Below, piece by piece: positions 51,233-64,000 of a stretch of 64,000 nucleotides of DNA. Made by a program: the position numbers and the translations under genes. The notes under the pieces were generated by a model. That model was not told the origin of the DNA and made no database searches. It was given only the letters and a program-made list of their open reading frames with translations. The DNA comes from Lycocorax pyrrhopterus obiensis (taxonomy: Eukaryota > Chordata > Aves > Passeriformes > Paradisaeidae), in the NCBI GenBank assembly GCA_014706295.1, contig JACSVZ010000002.1, positions 54,598,660-54,662,659 of the forward strand, given 5' to 3'. How positions within the stretch are numbered: position 1 is the stretch's first letter; each line of letters starts with the position of its first letter.

Positions 51233-54200
51233 GCTTGCACACATAGAATCGCAAAAAAGCATCCTTTACTAAAAAGGTGTTTTTTGACTCTGGCCTCAGA
51301 AATCCAGCTGCCAATAGCTAAGCTTTGGTGTTTAGTTCTCCTACAAGACAAACTTCTTTGTAACTGCTTCTCTAAATGCTCTGTACTAAACTCTGTTCTA
51401 GCTGTTTGTTCTATTTATTTGACTACTTACACCAACAAGAAAAAACGAAAAATCTATCATTATGAAACAATAATACACAACCCAATGAAAAGTGAGAAAT
51501 CATTTAGAGACAGGAGGATTGATGGACAAGAGGTGAAGAAGCCATAAGATTCTGTTTTTTAACAGAAAACTAAGATAGGCCATTTTTGTTTTTGAAGGTA
51601 CCACTGCAGAAGTGAAATAATGCAGTGTAATCATTGTTCCCAGGCTAAAACTTCTTTGAGATGAGAAGCAATACATATATTTAAGAGATAGTGGGTAAGG
51701 TGCCCATTCTTTTGCCTTATTCTGAAACTGAAATGGGAGAGATTTTAAGCATCTTGCACAAAGATCTTTAGAGAAAAATAACAACATCTCTGCTGATGAT
51801 TTCTCTATTAGAAATGCTTCATTACTGAAAACATTACTATATGACCTGAAGAATAATACTTTTTTATTCTTTGCCATTTCAGAGACAATCACAATTTCAG
51901 AGGTATTTTGTTGGAAATTATGTTTTCCCCTCTATAAAATAGCTTTTCAGCTTTACTTTGAATAGAAGAAATATAAAAACCTTTCTTGGCCTAACGGGAA
52001 AACGTTTGGAAAAAACACACTTCCTTCAGTTTGGCTACCAATACCATAATATAATAATTGCATTTTTAGACTTTTCATTCCAGATAGTAATCTGTTGCAG
52101 ATCTGACTGTGCAAATTTATGATTGATGGATCTCTGTCATTGTCAGTTCTAAATTCAAAAGAGGACAAAAAGTGTAGAAGAGGAATATGTCTTTAGAAGA
52201 GACTGTGCCTGGCTGAATCGGGAGCTAAATTCCTGAAAACTGGAATTCCAGAGGATAATACAGGAAATGTTTGCTGAAAATAAATAAATGGAGGTACACA
52301 GAAATAAGAGCTCCACATATAGTTTCAATAATGACATTAAGTAGTAAATCAGTAATAGTTGTTCCTGAACACTAACAATAACATATTATTTCTCCATTGT
52401 ACTATTTCAGGAATACCTTGGAAACCACAAGATAAGTGTTTTCTGGCCTCATCAAAAAGGTTAGGGTGAAGAACCCTTGTGTGAAAAGTTTTCAGTGATA
52501 GAATATGTTTAAATTGTTACAAATGTTTGTAAAAGTGCTTCTAGGCATAAAGATGATGACTGAAATCATACACAGGAACAGTTGAAGATCGCTCTTTCAT
52601 TGTTAAAGAACTCTTTTCTTGCAAGTTTTTTTTCTACTTTCTTCTCATTTTCCAGAGACGTTTTGAAAGAGGACTGCGTCTTTTCTTCCTTGTTTTATGA
52701 AAGTGCCTTTGTACATTAGCAAAGTGCTTTAATAACATGCACTTTGTAAAAGTCAAAAGTGCTCTATTACCCATAAGTATAGAAGTAAATAGCACTTGTT
52801 TTAATTGAAAACATCAAACTTTTGTAGCTCTAAACACATCAAAGACACATCCATTTGTGCATCTGTTCCAAAGGGTGAATTCTAGTGCTTTTAGACAGAC
52901 TGCAAAAGAATCAAGCTTATTAGAGCCATGAGAAATTTTCAAATTGAAATGCCTTTCAACCTTCAAGTGGTTAAAATATGGAAATGGTTAATGCACTTAG
53001 CATGTGAAGCCACTTTGAAATAGTGAGGGGTTTAACCAATTATCCCCATCAGCTAAGAAGTGCCAACTGACCGCAGTCAGTCTTAGGTCAGTCTGACTTG
53101 AAGGTAACACATAGTGGTTTACATTTTAATGAAACAGTTTAATCTGTAGGTTAAGTAGCAAAGGGAGATTTAAGCTGTTGTGTTTTACTTTACAGGAGCA
53201 TGCACTCAGCCTGTTGCTGTTGCTTGATTGAAGGACAACACAATTTTGAACCACTGTAACTTGACAGTTCTTCAAGTGTACTTAAACTTTATATACACAG
53301 AAAAGTGTAGTGATTTGCTTAGTGTCAGTGTAACAAAACTATTTCTAAACTAATTTATCTTTCATCCTTCAAGACAAAACTTAAATGGCTTGAGGAGTGT
53401 CCTATATTTAGTTGGTCAGTTATTAACTTAACCTGAAAGAAGATGATGTCTTGTAGTGGGAGTAAAGAAGTGGCCAGGGTGATTTCTGAGACAAATTGAG
53501 TTACATTAATAAAGCTTTTGAGACCAGATGAGGGCTACTGGCTCTGGTACAGACTGGGGCAAATGATAAACACAATCACACAACCATGCCTTAACAAGTT
53601 ACCATCTGTCAGCCAAGCTCTGGTAACTGACTGTGATTAGATTTCATTTTGATAAAAAGCTAATGGAAAGAGGACAAATAAAATCAAAAATCAATCATAT
53701 CCCCAACCATAACAATACTAATAGAATTTTAAATATCTGTCCAGGACTTGACGTCCTGTTTTCTACAGGTTTCTTGTCCCTGAAAGGGTGAGTCTGCTTT
53801 TTCAGAAGCTGCCTATCCACTATTATTTATTTGTATTATCATTTGCCTAGAGGCCTGTGTCAGGACTCCAGCCGTGTGGTACCAGCACATACTAGTTATT
53901 GTCTTGCTTTGACTGACAAGGGTAGCAATAGTGCTGGAAGCCTTCATAGAGTAACACGTTATACATGGGCCCCTGACATAATTTCCACAGTAGGCCTGTA
54001 CTATGGCCTTGATGGTGTATGATGCTTCCATGTGGACAAATTCTCCTCCACATAAACTTGGAAGCAACAGTATGAGGGTCTATGTCGCTGACAGAGAAGA
54101 GAAGCTGCAGCTTTAGGCAGAGCTAATATCAAAACCTGAAGTCTCCCAATTCTTAAAATATGACTACTACTAATTCCTTGACCTCTATACCATCAATAGT

Positions 54201-56355
54201 TAGAAAGGAAAATCTTCTCTAACTCTTTGAAATCGAGCTTAACAGGAAAAGTATATTTCTTGTTCAGCAGAATGACTAGCTCTGTAAATTTCTTAGCCTC
54301 CTGCTGCTGCACTTTGAAGAGTGGGCATGATTAGGTATTATGTGAAGAGTTCTTACTTGTTTTCAGATCTAAAAGTAGAACTGTATCTGTGCAGAGTACA
54401 GACACTTTGGAAAAAATTCTGACACCTCAGATTCAGTAGTGTAATATTCTTTACCTCAAGCAGCCATGTGTTTATTCAGGGTATTGCGCACAGCACCTAG
54501 AATGTTCAACTGGCACCAATTTTATGATAAAGGGAGCAAGGTGTTGCTAAAAAATTAAATCACATTTAGGACCCTTGCTTGAAAGTAATTTTAAAAGCAG
54601 GTTGAGTCCCCCAAAATTCCTTTTGAAATGAGTAGTGAAGGACCAAGTGTTTTCCACTTTCACATAGAAGCCACAGTAAGACATCTGCATTTGGACTTCA
54701 GAGCTTAATTTCAGATGATCTACTTGATAAACTATATTATTAATTTATTATCAATCACTTCTACATAAGGATACAAAGAGCATAAGATATACCATGTGGC
54801 ATATCCCATGCAGTAGGCAGTTAGGGAAAAGAAAAGATAAAAAAATAATGTACACTTTTTTGTGTGCATGCTTTCAATTTTCTTTTCTTGCTTTGCGTCA
54901 CACTGAAGGTGAGTAGTTTATTTAGAAAAATATCTATTTAATGAGTTTAGGTCAACTTGCAGCTAAAAAGCAGTCTGAATTGCACTGTGGTGTTCTAGTA
55001 TTGCTGAAGTATTGTGGCATGTCATCATATCTGAAAGAAATAGTCACAATGGAATAATTATTGACATGTAAAGAAAATATTGTGGAAAGATGAAGTGGTC
55101 ATGGCCAGTTTAGTAAAGGTGTGGAGTGGCATAAGTCTACAATTACCTTACAATTTATCCTAACTCATACATACTCCAGTAATTCAAGATAACTTATTAG
55201 TAACTCTGGTTGCTAATTAACATTACTAATCTGTAAGTTAAGTCCTCACAGTGTAAGCAAAACAAAGAATTTCAAAAATATGCTGCCAAATAGCTACAAA
55301 TGTTTACTCTCCCTTCTCACATCTCCTGCTATTCTCTTTTTACCTCACATTTCATTCTTTTATTTACCCAGCCCACTGTCATACCTTTGTCTTGAGGACT
55401 CCTTTCTGCAGAGTAAGAACTATTGTTTTTCATTACTCAATACGCCACAGCTGTGGGCTCAGGAATGCAGGTACAAATCCTTGTATGTCATCAGCACTGC
55501 TGGCTTGGGCCTGGCATCGACTTCGTAGCAAAGGTGGAATAAAACACAAGAGCTTCATCCTAGCATGATTGAAAGGTCAGAGTACACTAAAATCCTGTGA
55601 AGCTAGATAAGGTATTTTAATAGTTAATTGCACCAAGCTGCCTATTTTCCATCTCCTATGCTGAAGGCTCTTACAAGTATATAATATGAACCTATGCCTT
55701 AGTCATACCAGTGGTAGGTCTGGCACCTTTATGTGTAATTAGACAATGCATAGCAGCTTATCTAGAAGTTACAAAAAGAGACTAGTCCCATTTCCCCTGG
55801 GCTTTGTTTTGCCTGTGATAGTTCTCTGGTAGCATGGTTAGCCAAATTAAATTTACTAATTCAGCAGAAAACTGACTGAGGTATCCTTGATCCATTGTAT
55901 TTTCTCTGGATCAATGAGCTGGGTGAGTTTGGAGTGCAGTTAGAGGAGCATCAGAGCTGGTAACAGAGTGAAGGACTGAACATCCAGGGAAAGGTACTGG
56001 AGGCAGCAGAGGTGGGAGCAGAAGTGAGCCCTTTTTATAAGTTGTAAGCTTTCAGAGCTGCTCAGCTTCTATTGCCTTACCGAGAGTCATGGGCTATTTG
56101 ACTGCTGAAACACTTTCTTCTTTCCTTTGGTGGTGGTATGGTGGGTGCAACACAAGAGAGAAAGGGAGCAAAAAGGTGGTGTGAATCAGCTCTTGGGCAA
56201 TCAAGATCTTAAGCTGCTGCAATTCTTTCTGCTGGGGGTCTGCCCATGACCTCCACAAGAGAGGGCTGTGCTACTCATCTTGATTTCATATTTGCGTAGA
56301 CTGGGAATATGTACTCCAAAGTTACCCTTGTCAGCCGTGGGAGCCAGTGAACATG
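51233..56355. other. Intergenic DNA without recognised genes
   Basis: AT-rich, low in recognisable repeats. About 52.8-53.1 kb looks like unique, possibly conserved sequence. No exon was recognised. Confidence 0.45.
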
Positions 56356-56361
56356 CCTTTG

Positions 56362-56625
56362 TGTTGGGGTGACCAGAGTGGGCTCCCCCCGGGGTTCATT
56401 GCCCTTTGGTATGTTCTGTCCCGGTTTGAATTCCCCGGTTGGCTTTCAGCCTCGTCACTCCCCCAGGGCTCTCCCATTGGTCCCCGTTCCCTAATCCTGC
56501 CTTTCCCCCGGCCCTGGGAAAAACCCTCAGTGAGCCAGTGTTCCTGGTATTTGCTGGCCTGCCCTTCGAGGGTAAAGATGTAATAAACTCTCGGAATGAA
56601 GGAAAAGCAAATTCCCTTCCCATCT
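56362..56625 (+). mobile_element. Probable third LTR (solo, degenerate right end)
   Basis: The GC-rich unit starts TGTTGGGGTGACCAGAGTGGG after CTTTG, has pyrimidine- and CCCC-rich U3-like DNA, and carries AATAAA at about 56582-56587 followed by CTCTCGG. This layout resembles avian LTRs. A second CTTTG at 56626-56630 could be the matching target-site duplication, but the unit then ends in CT rather than CA, so the right boundary is uncertain and may extend to about 56690. Confidence 0.6.
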
Positions 56626-56689
56626 CTTTGCTACTGACTTAATACTGAACCTGCCTGTGCATTCACGGAGCCAGGCAGGACGGCATTAG

Positions 56690-59195
56690 TCAGCGTGTGG
56701 TGCATTATTAAGCCTGTTTCTGGGTATAAAAATACAAGTATTTCTGAGTATACAGCCATGGCAAGCCTGTGAAAGCAAAGTTTTCTTGTTCTTACTGTAG
56801 AATGAGTACCTCAGAGCATTCAGGTTGTTCCAGTCTCCAAGATCCAGGTGAAACATTTGAAGACTGCTTCTCTCCAAGGGAGAGAAAAACCAAAGCTCCC
56901 AAAGCAAAGCTGACATTGCATAGCACCTGTCAGGGGCCAGCCATAGCAGGTTCTTAAGAGACTGGAAGGGGAATTTGCTGGCCAGGAACTGGTCCCACCA
57001 TCCCTGGGAGGTGTGAGCAGGGTGGGCTTAGGGAGGCTGGGAAGTTGGGTTCATACCAGACTGCCTGGCAGGTTCATGATAATAAGAGATAAGAGGCCAT
57101 GCCAGGACATTGGCCAGCTCAGTGCCAGGGCAGGACTGTGGGGAGCTGGATGTCAGCACTCCTGAGACAGGGACTGATGGTCCAAGCTGGGCTGAAATGA
57201 ACTTCTTGAAGGCAGGGGAGGGGATGGTAAGGTCTGTTGGTGCCGTTGGGGCATTAACCATACTGGTCTTTGCACAAGTCCACATCCTTGAGAAAATAAC
57301 CCCCAAATCAAACTGATAAACCCTGAAAATGCTGCCCAGAATTTTTCCCCCTCAAAGGGAGAAAGGCCAGTGATGCCTAAACCCCACCTGCCATTTTGAC
57401 AGGCCTATAGATTTTCTCCAGGGTGGTCCATCCTTGCTCCACATATGCGTCTTGAGACAGCTACTGGTTTTCAAAACTCTTTGTTACTCAGAAATTGCAG
57501 CAAAGTGACTTTAAAATTGGTTCTTCAGTTTTCTGTGTGCACACATACGTGTTACTTACCAAGGCAAATGCTAATTGCAAGATACCGGAGTTAATTGTCA
57601 GCAGTGTGGAACTTAATTTTCTACTATGTAGACATCTATGTTGGTTGCATATATTAGAGTTGTCATGCTTTAAATGTCAGCACCATTTTAACATCTATAG
57701 AAGCCTGTAGAATTAATGATGAGAGAGATTCTTGCTGTAAATGTATTGGAAATGGCAGCGTTCAGTTACCTGTAAATGTTAAAACATTGTCTACTGAGAG
57801 CTGACAAAGACAATCAGTAGATGCATGCTTTGGTTTGTCAGACGTTCAGCCCCTGAAGACCTGTTCCAGCTCACTTTGTGTTCATATGAATGTTATTCAT
57901 GGTGCCAAGAGGAGCTATCTGGCCCAAGATTATAGTGACTTCTGCCCTTGGGAAGAGAGGGGGGAAACTGTAAATGCCTCAAGATGATCTGAGGGGGCTG
58001 CAGTCGCTGGTGCTCTGGGTGGAGGTTGGTGTGCGAGTGCTGCAGAGGTGTGCCCTGTACTGGCCTGTTCAGAGAGGTGGCAAGGAAGCTGTTGTAAAGG
58101 CTTTCAAGGAAGGATAACAGGGCAATCTGCCCTTCTGGGAAGCAAAGGCAGAGCAGGTACATGGGCTTATCTCCAGGGGTACCCTGCCAAAATGCAAACA
58201 GAAAGAGTTTTAATGCTTCTGTACAACCTTCCAAATGATGAAAAATGTCAGTGTTCCTAGAGCTAAGTAATTTATATACTTTCATGTAAAAAGCTCTATT
58301 ATTTTAGATTGCATTGGGTAGCGGAGAATAGCCATCGGTCTGTATCATTCAGAACCAGTGCAGATTTCTTTGAGTAGTTTCCAGTAGTTACAGACTGTCT
58401 TGACAGGATAATTTATGTTCGAATTTTATCCATTTCATACCATAACTTGCAGTTCACTACTGAACTGGACTCTTCCACACTACATCTGAAAGGAACCCAG
58501 ACCCCTCCTGAATTCAAAGTCTGAATATGCAGCTGGCTTCTTTTACATCCCAGAAAGATGCTTCCACTAATTATCTTATTTGTGCTTTTTGTAACATCAT
58601 ACTCCAAATAGCTAGTGAAGATAGTGCATCTGCCACTGAAGACTTAGTGTAAGTGATTGAGTTTTAGACTTGGATAATAAAGATGGCACTGCATCAAAAA
58701 TCCCCAAATGTCTTTAGAAAGCAAACATAGAAAGGTCACTAAACAAAATTCACTAATGAGTTCCAACACATATGCGAAGAAATATTTTTTCGTAGTTTTC
58801 ATTCAAGTCCTACTCATTGTTTCCTACAATTGAATCTACTTATAATCTACTCTCACAGAATATAAGAAGTTTTATTAATTTAAAACTCTTCTGAATCTAG
58901 GCAGATGTACAAATATCCTATCTCCTCTCCTCTTTCAACATCCCGCACACCCCTGACAACAAATCTCTGTGATTTTTCTTCCAGGAGGATGTGTAAGAAA
59001 ACACTTTGAAAAAGGTTGTTAGACTTTTATATGGTTATTTTATGTGTGCATTTCACTTTGCTGCAGGCAATGGCAGGAGAAAAAAAAATCAATCCATATT
59101 CGTGCAGAATGAAAAGATGAAAAGAAAAAACCTCTTCCAAAATAATTAGCTGTGTGGTATAAGGAATGGAATCATCAAAAATACTTGACTTTTTC
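56690..59195. other. Intergenic DNA without recognised genes
   Basis: Includes a moderately GC-rich block at about 56930-57310 with overlapping open frames on both strands and no family match, possibly an old repeat. The rest is AT-rich. Confidence 0.45.
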
Positions 59196-59197
59196 CC

Positions 59198-59242
59198 CTG
59201 CTGCTGCTGCTGCTGCTGCTGTTGCTGCTACTGCTGCTGCTG
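59198..59242 (+). repeat. Interrupted (CTG)15 microsatellite
   Basis: Eight pure CTG units, then TTG, CTG, CTA and four more CTG. A poly-alanine frame crosses it on the plus strand. The minus-strand CAG frame is broken by a TAG at the CTA interruption, so it does not encode polyglutamine. Confidence 0.92.
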
Positions 59243-61979
59243 AGCCCTTAAAATACCCAGACACATTAAAAATAGTTACGAAGGTTTATTTTCAGGAACA
59301 GCCTGCTCTTGTTCTGGAGACAAGTAAATGCTAGCCTTTTTCTGAAGCCTGAAACCTCTCCAGTCCTAATTTAGGAGTGAGTGCTTTAAAACGCAACGGA
59401 AGCCAAAAATAACATAGCAAGGCATTTCTTTAGACAAAGATTAAATCGGTCAACCATTCATTCAGCAATGGCTTCAAATGTGTCTACAATAGCCACAGCT
59501 GAAATGTTTTATGCATCTGTATCCATATCTACGGCACGTTTGTGTGTGCATATATAAATACAGAAATACATGTATCACATAAACATTTGCATTTGTGTGA
59601 CTGTGTAATCGTGTGAACATACATGGTAAAATGTGGTTAATCTTGAATCGCTTCCAAAAGGCTGAAGAAGGCTCTAGAAGATGCAGAAAGAAGATGTACT
59701 TGCATTGTGTTTGGTCAGAATATACTTGAAAAATAGTTTATTTAAAATGTGAGGACTTCTGAATGACTTAAACATACAACCTTACTATGACAGTGCATTA
59801 ACAGTGGGTAACTCCAGCAGGAAAGATTAATATTGCTTATAAAAAGCCTGGTGTAGAATGTTTGTTGTGCTGCCAACAACACTGTATAGGGGGTGATTTT
59901 TTGGTGCCTGGCAATGATTTTTGCACAATGTACTGTGTAATCATTGTCTACAATGCACTTTTTTCTACCATAAAACCTGTAGAAGGAATAATATGGCCCT
60001 CATTTTTTCTGAAGCTTCTAAGGAGAACTCTGAAATATATACCTCATGCCAGTAGTCCATAAACTCCAGTTGTGCTAAGGCACTGTGCAACCTGAGGCTA
60101 CCAAGATCAATAAAATCATTGAACCCACAAATATTTCTACAGCTATAGTTCTGTGAAAAGTTAGAGAAGCATATATATCTATATGCAGGAAAAATAGACA
60201 AAGAGGCTGTTGTTGGTAGGAGGAGCAAAATCTGCTGGGTTTAGACTGCAAGACAGTGAACTGCAGAAATGTGATGTTCATGGTTTCATGCCAGAGCAGT
60301 ATAAATTCAAGAGATGCAATACATTCAGGAAATGGATTTAAGGGGGATGGATGACTGGCTCTGGCAATTGCTAATAAGACATAGAATGTTTCCTGCCAAG
60401 GTCACTGATTTTACTCCATTTCATTATCAATTATTAAATATCTGTTCCTCTTATTATTAGTTTACAAGTTGTTTGCACATGAGAGACGCCATTTGGTGTC
60501 CTATGTGAGGTGAATTGTTGATGATGAATCCGGCTCAAAGCAGAGTGGTATCTCTAACAGGAAAATTGTTGTTACATCAGTAGTAGCTTGCACTCTGTCC
60601 TGACTGTCAGGAGTCTCAAGAGGAAGGACAAGGTCTATGTAGGGGTATAGAACTTGATTGGTTTTTTTTTTTCTCTCTTGTTGTATGTGCTATACTGCAT
60701 CAATGAGAAAGATGGGTCTAGGTTTTTCCACCAGCCTGATACTTCTCACATGCAATAAACCTCTTCCCAGCATGGTAGCAGGGAGTATACTAGGAAGTCA
60801 GCACTTGGTTCTTTACTTAGGCATGCTTATGTCTAGGACCACCTTACATTATGAAATAAGAATAATTAATTTTAATTTTTCTCCTTAATCACAGCAGCAG
60901 CTTAAATTGGAATTTAAGAGATTGAGACGCAAAGAAGGGATTTGATCATGTCATAATGTTAAAAAAATAACAAAGAAAAAGCCTAAACTACTTCAATACT
61001 GATATGAAGAAAAGAGCACATTTCAGTTCCTTTTTCCTCACACAATTCCTTATTTTAGGGAAATTCTCTGAGGTTCATTAACAAAAATACAGATATTTCC
61101 GGCAAGTCAGTCCTCAAACAAGTAGTTTTCCTTCCGAACAGATACAGTATATTCTTCATGTTGCTAAAGGAGGAAAAAAAAGATTAAATATTACTGGGAT
61201 AATGTGAGCAGGCGGAAAATTCAAAGCACAATCGTAAGGTGGTGTGAGTCTCTCTAAATGACCTGATGAAATTCTGAGGCAGTGAAAAGTTACCTGCTTT
61301 TTGTGGATGTGGATGGGGTGGGGTTTTAGATACACCTGTGCTCCTGCACAATATTTCTGTGCTCAGTCTTTTCCTTATTCCATTCTTCTTGCACCTTTGC
61401 CATTGGAGCAGCTTGTATGATTGCATTTTAACCAGTTGCAGTCATGGAGAAGTGAGTTGGCTTAAAAAGTTTGAAAACTAAGTGTTTCTTGAGGTTGTCC
61501 CAACTATAATGAGATAATGAATTATAAGAAGAGATTATCTGCTGGAAGATATGAAGAGACAGTTGGTGGGGACGAGAAAGGGGCATAGCAGGCCATCCTG
61601 CTGTTTGCAGAGCACATTTGCCTATGCCAAGAGAAAATTATGGATGATCATCTTCTGAAATCTGCTGCCTAGTGGATCTGGATATGAGGATTTTGGGGAA
61701 GACTGTAAATTGCACCTGACAGTTATATTTATAGTCTTTGACTCTGTTCAGATTGTGCTGTAAACATCAAAGGCAAAGAAAAGCAATGGTTGAAATACCA
61801 GAGAGCCTGAAGAAAAGTCACTAGGACTGACTAAAGAAAGGGGAAAAAAAATACATGTTGATTATCTGGACTATACTTAAAAATTGCTTTATGTAAGAAA
61901 AGGTCTTCAGGATTACGTTTTTGCCCAATTAGCTGTATTGCTAAAACCTCTCTTTCGTCAGATTTTCCATTTTGGAGAG
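59243..61979. other. Intergenic DNA without recognised genes
   Basis: AT-rich. A T13 run occurs at about 60661. Nothing else was recognised. Confidence 0.45.
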
Positions 61980-62150
61980 TGGTAGGTCACCTCTGCAGCA
62001 CTTTCCAGCTCCTCGGTGTCTGTGGCTGATTTTGCTTCCTTATTCATATCTCCCAGGGGCATCCCGAAATGTCCTTAGGCCTCAGGAACCAGGCACCACG
62101 TCTTTCAGGTGCATGCATTGCAGGGAGTCCTATCCAGCCACAGGATTTAA
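61980..62150 (+). repeat. Direct duplication, copy 1
   Basis: The 171 bases from TGGTAGGTCACCTCTGCAGC to CACAGGATTTAA recur at 63421. The copies differ at about a dozen positions with a net 2-base indel. The family is unknown. Confidence 0.92.
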
Positions 62151-63420
62151 CACCAGACAGGCCCTGAAGTGGACCCCCAGTGCAGAGAGATGACTCTAAG
62201 CTTGGTGTGGTTTAGCCTTGCAGAACGTCTGGCTTGCACAGGGCTATGTAGTAGGACATGACTTTTTCTCTTTGGGGGGGCGTTTTCAGAGAGAAATAAG
62301 CCTCATTGCCAAGCACTATCAACCTTCATTCCAACAAACTGAACTGGATATAGACTTTTCTGGACTCCTCTAACCCATTTTATGGCACAAGTGGTGTAGT
62401 GAGCCTCAGAGCTTCTTTGAAAGCAGATAAGCATTTGAAAAAGCAGAAAACTTCGAAAAAAAATGTCCAAATCCTTTACACTTCTGGAATCAACACTCCA
62501 GCAAGCAAGCAACAAAGCAACTTAAGGTAAACCTATACTCTTGTACACTTGCACATCTCCCCCGGTTTAAATAGGTGGCTTGATGACAGTGGCAAGCACA
62601 AATAGCCTTAAACCTGCTACAGATTTTGTTAGAGTAATGAGTGAAAACGTGTGTTTATTTCTCTCCTGTGTTCAAAAGTAGCCTATTTTATTGTGTTAAA
62701 CCCTGAACCACAAAAATAGAGTTTCTAATACAATACTTCATGTCCAGTATCTACAGAGATGCTCTTTTCCTCTCCCCTTTCCTTTTAATCATCTTCCCAG
62801 TGCAAGAGGAATGGAGGGCTTTTTTCGGCTAGAGATTTTCTTCATCCTAAATTATAATACTATATCTGTATATGAATAATAATATCTGTTGTATATGAAA
62901 TTGAAGTGACAGGCTGCTTTCTTTTAAAGACAGTACCCCTCCACAGTAAGGAACAGTTTTACAGGAAGTCAAGGCCTGTTGTGCTGGGAAAAGCTTTGTA
63001 CCATTTATTGTAATTTAAATGCACCCCTGCAAAGTTAACTTCTCTGAAAAATTTAGGAGTGGGCTTTGTGGAAGAAAGGATGTGAGACCAACACTGGTCC
63101 TTTCTGATATGCCTGTTCCAAGACGTCAGTGTCTGGTCTTGTGAATCATATGAAAATTATGAAGAACTTTGAGCACCAAGACAAATGAAATCTGGTTTCC
63201 CAGGATATGCATCTCCTGGTGGCTAGTGAGCTCAGTGATATTTCTTCCCACAGCTGGGGTTTTTAGAAGGACTATCTTTCTGCTTGTCCAAGTCGATTCT
63301 CTCTGGTGTTGAGTCAGTTACTTAGTCAAGTTCGTAATGTGCATAGGTTTGTTTGCCCAGCTAGTGTTACAGATACTTTGATGCTACCTTCATGGATACA
63401 TTTAGTGACATGTGTAAGAC
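62151..63420. other. Spacer between the duplicated segments
   Basis: About 1.27 kb of AT-rich DNA. A short G8 run occurs at about 62273. No polypurine tract, primer-binding site or coding sequence was recognised that would make this the interior of an LTR element. Confidence 0.5.
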
Positions 63421-63593
63421 TGGTAGGTCACCTCTGCAGCACTTTCCAGCTCCTCAGTGTCTGTGGCTGATTTTGCTTCCTTATTCATTACTCCCATGGT
63501 GGCATCCCGAAATGTCCTTAGGCCTCAGGAACCAGGCACCATGTGCTTCAGGTGCGTGCATTGCAGGGAGTCCTATCCAGCCACAGGATTTAA
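63421..63593 (+). repeat. Direct duplication, copy 2
   Basis: 173 bases nearly identical to 61980-62150, same orientation. The open frames that cross both copies are in different phases after the indel, so the segment does not appear to be under coding constraint. Confidence 0.92.
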
Positions 63594-64000
63594 GCCAACA
63601 TGTGTAAGGACAGGATTAGACCTACCCTCGGCATTTGTGAATCAATACTCTTATTTATCACTTTTTCTGGCTCATTCATCAGTAAATCTTGATGTGCCCT
63701 TTATTATTTTGGAAACACAAACAACTCATAAGGGGCTGTATCTCAACAGGAAAGGCATGTGCGTGTTTCTTCTAAAATTAACACATCTGTTTCTGGCTCA
63801 GCAATTGACTGCCAAAAACACTGTTGAAGATAATCTGGAGAGGAACTTACTTGTAAGTACTTACTGCAGCCTTTTTCTCACCTGGGAGTCTGATCTACCT
63901 CTTTTTTCTCTAGGCTATTTTCATTAAACCTGTAGTTATCTATTTCCCTTATGTCAGATTTGTTTGAAACTGGCCAATCTTTTAAAGCACTGAGGTTAAA
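63594..64000. other. Right end of the window
   Basis: AT-rich. A 156-codon frame beginning in the second duplicate runs to 63927 but has no recognised domain or splice context. Confidence 0.4.

Noticed and set aside
59152..59334. Poly-alanine protein across the CTG repeat, or a POU6F2 polyglutamine exon
   Set aside because: The alanine tract is the microsatellite read in one frame; the CAG frame contains a TAG, and no POU6F2 motif surrounds it.
61980..63593. A small LTR element (two 171-base LTRs around 1.27 kb)
   Set aside because: Identity continues past the only TG...CA-like end into GGATTTAA, the flanks share no target-site duplication, and no primer-binding or polypurine sequence was recognised.
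1..64000. CRISPR arrays, operons, tRNA or rRNA genes
   Set aside because: Spliced genes, a CpG island and avian retroelements identify nuclear vertebrate DNA; no regularly spaced repeats or structural RNA genes were recognised by eye.

Overview
The window is nuclear DNA from a bird, species not determinable. It has GT-AG spliced genes, one CpG-island promoter, CR1 LINEs (one ending in the typical ATTCTATG-like tail on the minus strand) and solo endogenous-retrovirus LTRs of types familiar from avian genomes. No bacterial-style operons, CRISPR arrays, tRNA or rRNA genes were recognised.

Region 1 (1-11.6 kb) holds the genes. On the plus strand, six in-phase exons (305-5091) encode the C-terminal 302 residues of a short paralogue of Mediator subunit MED1; its start lies left of the window. 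On the minus strand, three coding exons (10187 down to 7453) encode YAE1, the deca-GX3 adaptor for Fe-S loading of ABCE1, 220 residues and apparently complete. The two genes are convergent, with about 1.9 kb between their likely poly(A) signals. YAE1 appears to start in a CpG island (about 10.9-11.6 kb) carrying four YY1-type motifs, a palindromic ETS pair and a (GGGGC)n block, joined to the ATG exon through a non-coding first exon.

Region 2 (11.6-64 kb) is about 52 kb without a convincing protein-coding exon. In human 7p14 the neighbour upstream of YAE1 is POU6F2, so this is probably the YAE1-POU6F2 intergenic desert, but no POU6F2 exon was seen. It contains a 5'-truncated CR1 with a dead reverse-transcriptase active site (24.8-25.5 kb), an antisense CR1 with an ORF1 remnant and nearly all of ORF2 deleted (42.96-44.6 kb), two solo LTRs with perfect 5-bp target-site duplications (41921-42499, CTGTG; 46611-46950, GTACA), a third LTR-like unit (about 56.36-56.63 kb), a G15 run, an A25 run, an interrupted CTG microsatellite and a 171/173-bp direct duplication (61980 and 63421). 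Several moderately GC-rich blocks remain unassigned.

No undescribed multi-gene system is evident. The most informative items are the short MED1 paralogue with its GC-AG intron, the YAE1 promoter with a possible overlapping upstream ORF, the rearranged CR1 and the dispersed duplication.
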